Shown here piece by piece: positions 14,901 to 17,971 of a stretch of 17,971 nucleotides of DNA. This DNA comes from an uncultured Gemmatimonadota bacterium (GTDB taxonomy: Bacteria; Gemmatimonadota; Gemmatimonadetes; Gemmatimonadales; Gemmatimonadaceae). Below the pieces are notes generated by a model, which worked only from the letters and a program-made list of their open reading frames with translations, searched no databases and had not been told where the DNA came from. A program made the position numbers and the translations under genes. Every line of letters begins with the position of its first letter. Position 1 is the stretch's first letter. The DNA lies in NCBI GenBank assembly GCA_903894655.1, contig CAITQY010000354.1:1-17971 (forward strand), given 5' to 3'.

Positions 14901-15274
14901 ACCTGATTGAGCTGGATCGCCGAGACCGTCACGGAGAAGTCCGCCTTGACCGTCTGGCCGGGGGTGACCGTGACGGTGCGGGTTTCGCGTGAGTAGCCGA
15001 TGGCGCGCACGCGGACGACGACCTGCGAGGAGCCGCCGGTTACGGTGATGCCCGTGATCCGGTAGTTGCCCCCCGTGTTGGTCATGCCGCCGAGCGTCGT
15101 GCCGTCGATGCTGACCTGCACGTTTTCGAGGGGCCGACTGTTCGCGGCATCGATGATGCGACCTTCGACGATCGCGGTGGATCCTTGGGCCGATACTCGG
15201 GCCAGCGGCACGGCGAGTGCCATCACGGCGACGGCGATGGCCTGCCGACACTGTGTGAGAAAAGCTCGGGGCAT
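11993..15274 (-). CDS. SusC/RagA family TonB-linked outer-membrane transporter
   Basis: An outer-membrane barrel powered by TonB that imports large nutrients with its SusD partner. From ATG 15274 it has 1093 residues. A signal peptide (1-30, ending RVSAQG) is followed by a CarboxypepD-regulatory-like domain (about 33-115). Then come a VVVTGS segment (125-130) and a plug domain (about 140-265) with IRIRGNASLSQSNEPIIFVDG (183-203; core IRGNASLS) and VEILKGAAAATLYGTEASNG. The rest is beta-barrel, ending SLALNLNF with the terminal aromatic that the BAM complex recognises. The start is set by AGGAGG (15286-15281), 6 nt upstream; an in-frame codon at 15367 would bury the signal peptide. No sigma/anti-sigma pair or carbohydrate-active enzyme lies nearby, so the substrate is open. 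Confidence 0.95.
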   Translation of the reverse strand: MPRAFLTQCRQAIAVAVMALAVPLARVSAQGSTAIVEGRIIDAANSRPLENVQVSIDGTTLGGMTNTGGNYRITGITVTGGSSQVVVRVRAIGYSRETRTVTVTPGQTVKADFSVTVSAIQLNQVVVTGSGQKTEVKRLGNTVAVIQPPANAPINDISNLLTAREPGVTGLVSGGLSGEGAKIRIRGNASLSQSNEPIIFVDGVRINSGGGYGIGNGGGGSPSRIDDIDPSTIERVEILKGAAAATLYGTEASNGVIQFFTKTGSSSAPRWTMQLQQDAVSFGDRVAPNSGYARTQARADSLATYWNIPGLKAFQVFEVPVFNKYFTETGRGNTFSTSVQGGGQAVTYFASGRYYFENGPFGGADYGPARDVIRRIQSTANLSIVPTKNLRLRFNNSYYNTQGESPENNNNIYGVNSLSYMSRPELANCNLSTYVSPGVCSGAGNAFGNQAFMTVREAMQQQNKTGVQRYVGTLDGAYTATERLTFSSTLGFDYAAQNDFGLSPFGYNVDLFTSNNPDGSRQVYSGGTRVLTLDSKVAYNRDFGAFTTSSVAGLQVFNNRTTTNSGSSAFFPGPGIEVVGAGGQNISANESFLTTVNGGYFGQTQIGWRDWVFGTVGGRYDFSSAFGKNAGGVFYPKASLSMVPSDLNGWSSTLLSTFRVRAAIGQSGRQPGAFDQFTTFAPQVTSLGAGLLPSQLGNADLRPEISTELEGGFEAGLFNNKVAVDFTAWKRTVNDALVPRLFPTSGGFRSAQLTNIGTIDASGLELGVRSTAIQRGNTKLEVFANAAYLKQTLTSLGGAPPIRVSGGYARYRIYLKEGDPLGSIYEPRIAPACGSAPAKNAAGTPIACYTADQLPINFNGRGTPATKAELLAYFAQPRDIQQSSVQSTLQPFLADYDGSGILFEQRVGASIPVWTGAFGGTLTISERWKIQSTLEYRTGYFVSNLTDGFRLSQHPSIGSNRKEFSDIQSVMQNPASTPEQRVAAATEYITTYRRLLEPGLNQAQSGDFLRWRELAVTYNLGADKAKKIGFRDASLTLSGRNIFLWTRYPGQDPESNENGRGSVGTLADNFQNATDGFGLPIPRRFSLALNLNF

Positions 15275-15280
15275 TACTTG

Positions 15281-15286
15281 CCTCCT
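15281..15286 (-). promoter_or_regulatory. Ribosome binding site deciding the SusC start
   Basis: AGGAGG on the minus strand, 6 nt before ATG 15274-15272. It supports this start over the upstream in-frame codon at 15367. Confidence 0.8.
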
Positions 15287-15321
15287 GCGGGGGTGAAGCC
15301 ACTCCTCGCAAGGAGGGCAAA

Positions 15322-15351
15322 GTGACAAAACGCGTGCGAATATGTGACAAA
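15322..15351 (-). promoter_or_regulatory. Direct repeats upstream of susC, candidate operator/promoter region
   Basis: TTTGTCAC occurs twice on the minus strand (15351-15344 and 15329-15322), start to start 22 bp, about two helical turns. The AT-rich ACATATTCG lies between them. A loose -35/-10 pair (TTGCCC about 15368-15363, then CATATT after 17 nt) overlaps the upstream copy. The rest of the gap 15275-15477 is GC-rich with GTGGTGGTGCG repeated (about 15433-15460) and a weak GACCC/GGGTC hairpin near 15400; no gene was seen in it. Confidence 0.4.
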
Positions 15352-15477
15352 CTGTGAGACGGGGCAACGGCTAATCCCGGTTTTCGTCCCGTCTTAACGC
15401 GACCCGTCGCACAGGGTCTCGCGCGTGCACGCACGCACCACCACGTGCGCACCACCACGCCGACCGCAGAGCGACGA

Positions 15478-17808
15478 CTAAGGCGTGCGCGCCTCGCGCA
15501 AGGCGTCCGACAGCTGGCGCGCGTCCGCGTTGGTCGTATCGATGGCCAACGATCGCGCGACGGCGCGCGCGGCGCCGGCGAGGTCTCTCGCCTTGAGGAG
15601 CACGAGCGCGAGCTGGAAGTGGCCCGTGGCGAGCCCCGGATCACGGGCGAGCGCCTGCTCCAGAAACGGACGCGCGCGCGCGGCTTGGTCGTCGCGCAGG
15701 TAGTGCGTGCCGAGATTGAGATAGGCGAGGGCGGCGGTGGGATCGACCGTGATGGCGCGGCGGTACGCGGCCACGGCGCCGGTGGAATCGCTCTGCTGGT
15801 CGAGAGCGTTCCCCAAGTTGACTTCGGCCATATATGGTCGGGGGTCATGTCGCAGCGACTGCCGATACGCCGCGACCGCGCCGGCGAGGTCTCCCTGCGC
15901 GGCGCGGGCGAGGCCGAGATTGAGGAGCAGCTGCGGCTCGCCGGGCGCCACCTCGAGCGCGGCCACGTACGCCTCGATGGCGCGCTGGGGTTGGCCCGCG
16001 GCCCGCGCGGCGTCTCCGATCCCGCCAAGAACAACCGCCCAGCGTCGCCGGAGGGCGGATCGGTCGTCTCCGCGCACCGGTTGCAGTCGTTGCTCGAGGA
16101 ATCGACGCACGCCGGGCGCGCTGCCGCGGGCGAGATGCAGGCTGGCGAGGGCGAGGGCCTGCACATCACGGTCCGGCGCGTCGGCCAATGCGCGCAGCGG
16201 CGCGTCGAGGGATGCGGAGCCGCCCCGCTGATCCGAGCGGGCGAACCGTTCGATCCACTCGGCGAGTCCCGCCACCTGTGCCATGGCGTTGCGCGAGGTG
16301 GGGTGCAACAGCAACGGCGTCGCTGATTCAATCGATGTGGCCGAACGCGCGGCGAGCACGCCTGCAACCGCCGCTTCATGCGGCTTGAGGGTGCCCCACC
16401 AGCGCGTGACCTGCGCATCGAGCGCGGCGACGCTCAGGTTCTGGTGACACCCTTGGCAGGCGCCCACGAGCCCGAGTGACGCGTCGAGGCCGGGTCGGGG
16501 GATGGCAATGGAATGGTCGGAGCGCTGGTAGCGAATCGCGCGGCCGAGCTCGTGCTGCTGCTCGTAGGGCATATGGCAGGAGACACATTGGCTCCCGGTG
16601 GATGCAGCGGGGTGCTTCGTGTGCGCCGGTACGTCGCTGGCTTTGCTGCCGTGGCAGCTGGTACACTGGCGGTCGTCGAAGCGGCCGGGGATAGGCTGTC
16701 CGTCGACGGTGCGATACCCCTGGCTGTGGGGATCGTGACAGGACGCGCAGGTCATGCCGCCGTTGCGGTAACAGTCGCTGGCGTAGTGCCCTTCCTGATA
16801 GGCGAAGGTTCGGGTGCGCCCATCGGGGGTGAACGGTTTGTCGCCGAGTTGCGAGAGGTACGTGGTGTAGTAGGCCTCAGGCGCTGCCCCGGGCGCGTAC
16901 CCCGGGGCGAGGCGCGTCTTGAGGGCGTGACAGCCCATGCAGGTGGCGAGCGATTGGTCCTTATTCAGTGTGCCGAGCGCCACGAGTCCGATGTCGGCAC
17001 CGCCGCCTCCCGCCCGGAGCAGGCGGACATGCTTGGCCGCTGGCCCGTGGCACGATTCGCAGTCGATCGCGAGCGACCGGACGTCGGTGCGCCAGCGCTT
17101 CGCCACGCTGTCGAAGCCCACGGTGATGCCGCTCCCGTGGCACGACTGGCAGTTGCTGAAGCGCGCGTCGTCACCGAGAATGCGCGTCGGAAGCCAGTCG
17201 CCGCAATCGGCCAGCCGCATGGCGGGGGTGATGGGTTGCCACCCCCGCTCGGTGCGCGTGCCGGTGTGGCAAAACCAGACGCGGTTGCTGCGGCTCCAGT
17301 CGAAGGGAAGGAACCGCTTCGTGCCGTCGGGCCATACGGTCACGAAGCCCTGTGTGCCGCCCCCGTTCATGTGGCCGCCCCCGATCACCCCGTCCACTGA
17401 AAAGGTCGTGTCGGGTTCTCCTGCGCGTTGCACAAGGAAGCTGAACCGGCCGGCCACCTGCCGGGGAATGACCACGGCGTCGCGGAACCGGATAGGCTCC
17501 CCGTTGAAGGGCGCGATGACGCGCACGTCGTTGGTGGGACTGCCGGGCACCCCACCGGCGGTGCCGTGCGTGGAGCGCTTCCAGGTGGCGTATTCGGCCG
17601 CATGGCACGACTGGCAGCTCTCGGCCCCGGCGAAGTCGGCGGCGCCGGGAGGCGCCGGAGGTGCGGCGAGCGCGACGGTGGTCAGCGGGCTGGCGCTCGC
17701 GGCGTCGTTCGTGGTGCGCTCGATCGCGTCGCCCGTGCAGGCGGCGAGCACGGCGAGGAGCAGGGCACCGACGGCGCCATGCCGCGAGGAGCTACGCAGG
17801 GCGCGCAC
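15478..17808 (-). CDS. Eight-haem cytochrome c lipoprotein with C-terminal TPR domain
   Basis: A 776-residue probable periplasmic or surface electron carrier. Eight CxxCH haem-binding motifs start at residues 65, 220, 250, 290, 354, 382, 408 and 451 (CQSCH, CQSCH, CESCH, CMGCH, CASCH, CTSCH, CVSCH, CQGCH). This resembles cytochrome c554/doubled-CxxCH proteins. An Ala-rich helical region follows (about 480-600), then about four TPR units (610-760; e.g. PQLLLNLGLARAAQGDLAGA). The lipobox VLAAC places the lipid on Cys 24. The start is GTG 17808, which shares one base with the TAG of the upstream cytochrome (TAGTG) and gives a normal signal peptide; a TTG at 17853 is less likely. Donor, acceptor and any catalytic role are unknown. 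The TPR tail suggests docking to a partner. Confidence 0.92.
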   Translation of the reverse strand: MRALRSSSRHGAVGALLLAVLAACTGDAIERTTNDAASASPLTTVALAAPPAPPGAADFAGAESCQSCHAAEYATWKRSTHGTAGGVPGSPTNDVRVIAPFNGEPIRFRDAVVIPRQVAGRFSFLVQRAGEPDTTFSVDGVIGGGHMNGGGTQGFVTVWPDGTKRFLPFDWSRSNRVWFCHTGTRTERGWQPITPAMRLADCGDWLPTRILGDDARFSNCQSCHGSGITVGFDSVAKRWRTDVRSLAIDCESCHGPAAKHVRLLRAGGGGADIGLVALGTLNKDQSLATCMGCHALKTRLAPGYAPGAAPEAYYTTYLSQLGDKPFTPDGRTRTFAYQEGHYASDCYRNGGMTCASCHDPHSQGYRTVDGQPIPGRFDDRQCTSCHGSKASDVPAHTKHPAASTGSQCVSCHMPYEQQHELGRAIRYQRSDHSIAIPRPGLDASLGLVGACQGCHQNLSVAALDAQVTRWWGTLKPHEAAVAGVLAARSATSIESATPLLLHPTSRNAMAQVAGLAEWIERFARSDQRGGSASLDAPLRALADAPDRDVQALALASLHLARGSAPGVRRFLEQRLQPVRGDDRSALRRRWAVVLGGIGDAARAAGQPQRAIEAYVAALEVAPGEPQLLLNLGLARAAQGDLAGAVAAYRQSLRHDPRPYMAEVNLGNALDQQSDSTGAVAAYRRAITVDPTAALAYLNLGTHYLRDDQAARARPFLEQALARDPGLATGHFQLALVLLKARDLAGAARAVARSLAIDTTNADARQLSDALREARTP

Positions 17809-17971
17809 TAGCGCGCGCCGTCCCGCGACCACGCGGGGCCAGCGCAACGGCAAAGCGATCGGATGTGCGCGACGAGCGCCCGGATCTGGGTGGGCGCGAG
17901 CGAGCCGCCGAAGGCCGGCATGCGCGCGCTGCGGTTCATGATCGCGCCGCCGCCGTCGATGGTGTCGTACA
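17808..17971 (-). CDS. Cytochrome c, C-terminal part (cut by window edge)
   Basis: The last 53 residues of a class I-type cytochrome c. The visible segment reads YDTIDGGGAIMNRSARMPAF, then GGSLAPTQIRALVAHIRSLC. This is the usual C-terminal pattern: a Met in a MPAFGG loop as the sixth haem ligand, then a final helix that packs on the haem (QIRALVAHIRSL). The CxxCH motif must lie upstream, outside the window. The protein ends in a short tail, CRCAGPAWSRDGAR, with two extra cysteines. Its TAG (17810-17808) overlaps the GTG of the multihaem gene by one base, so the two are probably made together and may exchange electrons. Confidence 0.8.
   Translation of the reverse strand, partial: YDTIDGGGAIMNRSARMPAFGGSLAPTQIRALVAHIRSLCRCAGPAWSRDGAR

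Noticed and set aside
12413..14992. 859-codon plus-strand ORF opposite susC
   Set aside because: It has no recognisable domain, Arg/Gly/Ala/Glu-rich composition and complete overlap with the SusC barrel; judged an antisense shadow.
15400..15465. GTG/CAC-rich repeats in the gap between the multihaem gene and susC, considered as a terminator or small RNA
   Set aside because: The repeats are short and the GACCC/GGGTC stem has only five pairs with no T-run; too weak to call as a separate feature.
14064..16418. 784-codon minus-strand ORF spanning the susC start, the intergenic gap and the multihaem C-terminus
   Set aside because: It runs out of frame through two well-supported genes and the promoter gap, with Arg/Pro/Ser-rich noise; not credible.

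Overview
The window is about 18 kb of GC-rich bacterial DNA. It combines a SusC/SusD outer-membrane pair, a Bacillus-type glutamine synthetase I, a lysine/alanine/proline-rich histone-like protein, large soluble sensor kinases and multihaem lipoprotein cytochromes. Together with the lipoprotein signal peptides and C-termini this suggests a Gram-negative member of the Gemmatimonadota (Gemmatimonas-like). That assignment is inferred from gene style, not from a marker gene. No rRNA, tRNA, CRISPR array, insertion sequence or phage gene was seen.

Layout, with most genes on the minus strand. (1) 1-2535 (-) is a tightly coupled cassette: an acidic/AT-hook/H1-like DNA-binding protein, then a PAS-GAF histidine kinase, then a response regulator cut by the window edge. 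Start and stop codons overlap at both junctions. (2) 2692-6941 (-) holds a 1046-residue soluble histidine kinase (four GAF-like regions, PAS, HisKA, HATPase) overlapping by ATGA a REC-HD-GYP response regulator that probably degrades c-di-GMP. (3) 7077-7868 (-) is a zinc-ribbon, single-membrane-span protein, preceded by a possible 10-codon leader peptide. (4) 7926-9978 (+) holds glnA followed by a manganese-type superoxide dismutase. These are the only plus-strand genes. (5) 10084-15274 (-) is a SusC-SusD pair followed by a small lipoprotein. (6) 15478-17971 (-) is an eight-haem, TPR-tailed lipoprotein cytochrome coupled to the end of an upstream monohaem cytochrome c.

The signalling genes form two adjacent kinase/regulator units. 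One is linked to a nucleoid protein and the other to c-di-GMP turnover. The metabolic genes cover nitrogen assimilation, oxidative defence, TonB-dependent uptake and periplasmic or cell-surface electron transfer. The least ordinary items are the nucleoid-protein/two-component operon, the nested hairpin in the convergent gap after sodA, a perfect 34-bp palindrome after susD that contains the likely start codon of the next gene, the leader ORF of the zinc-ribbon gene, and the multihaem-TPR fusion lipoprotein.
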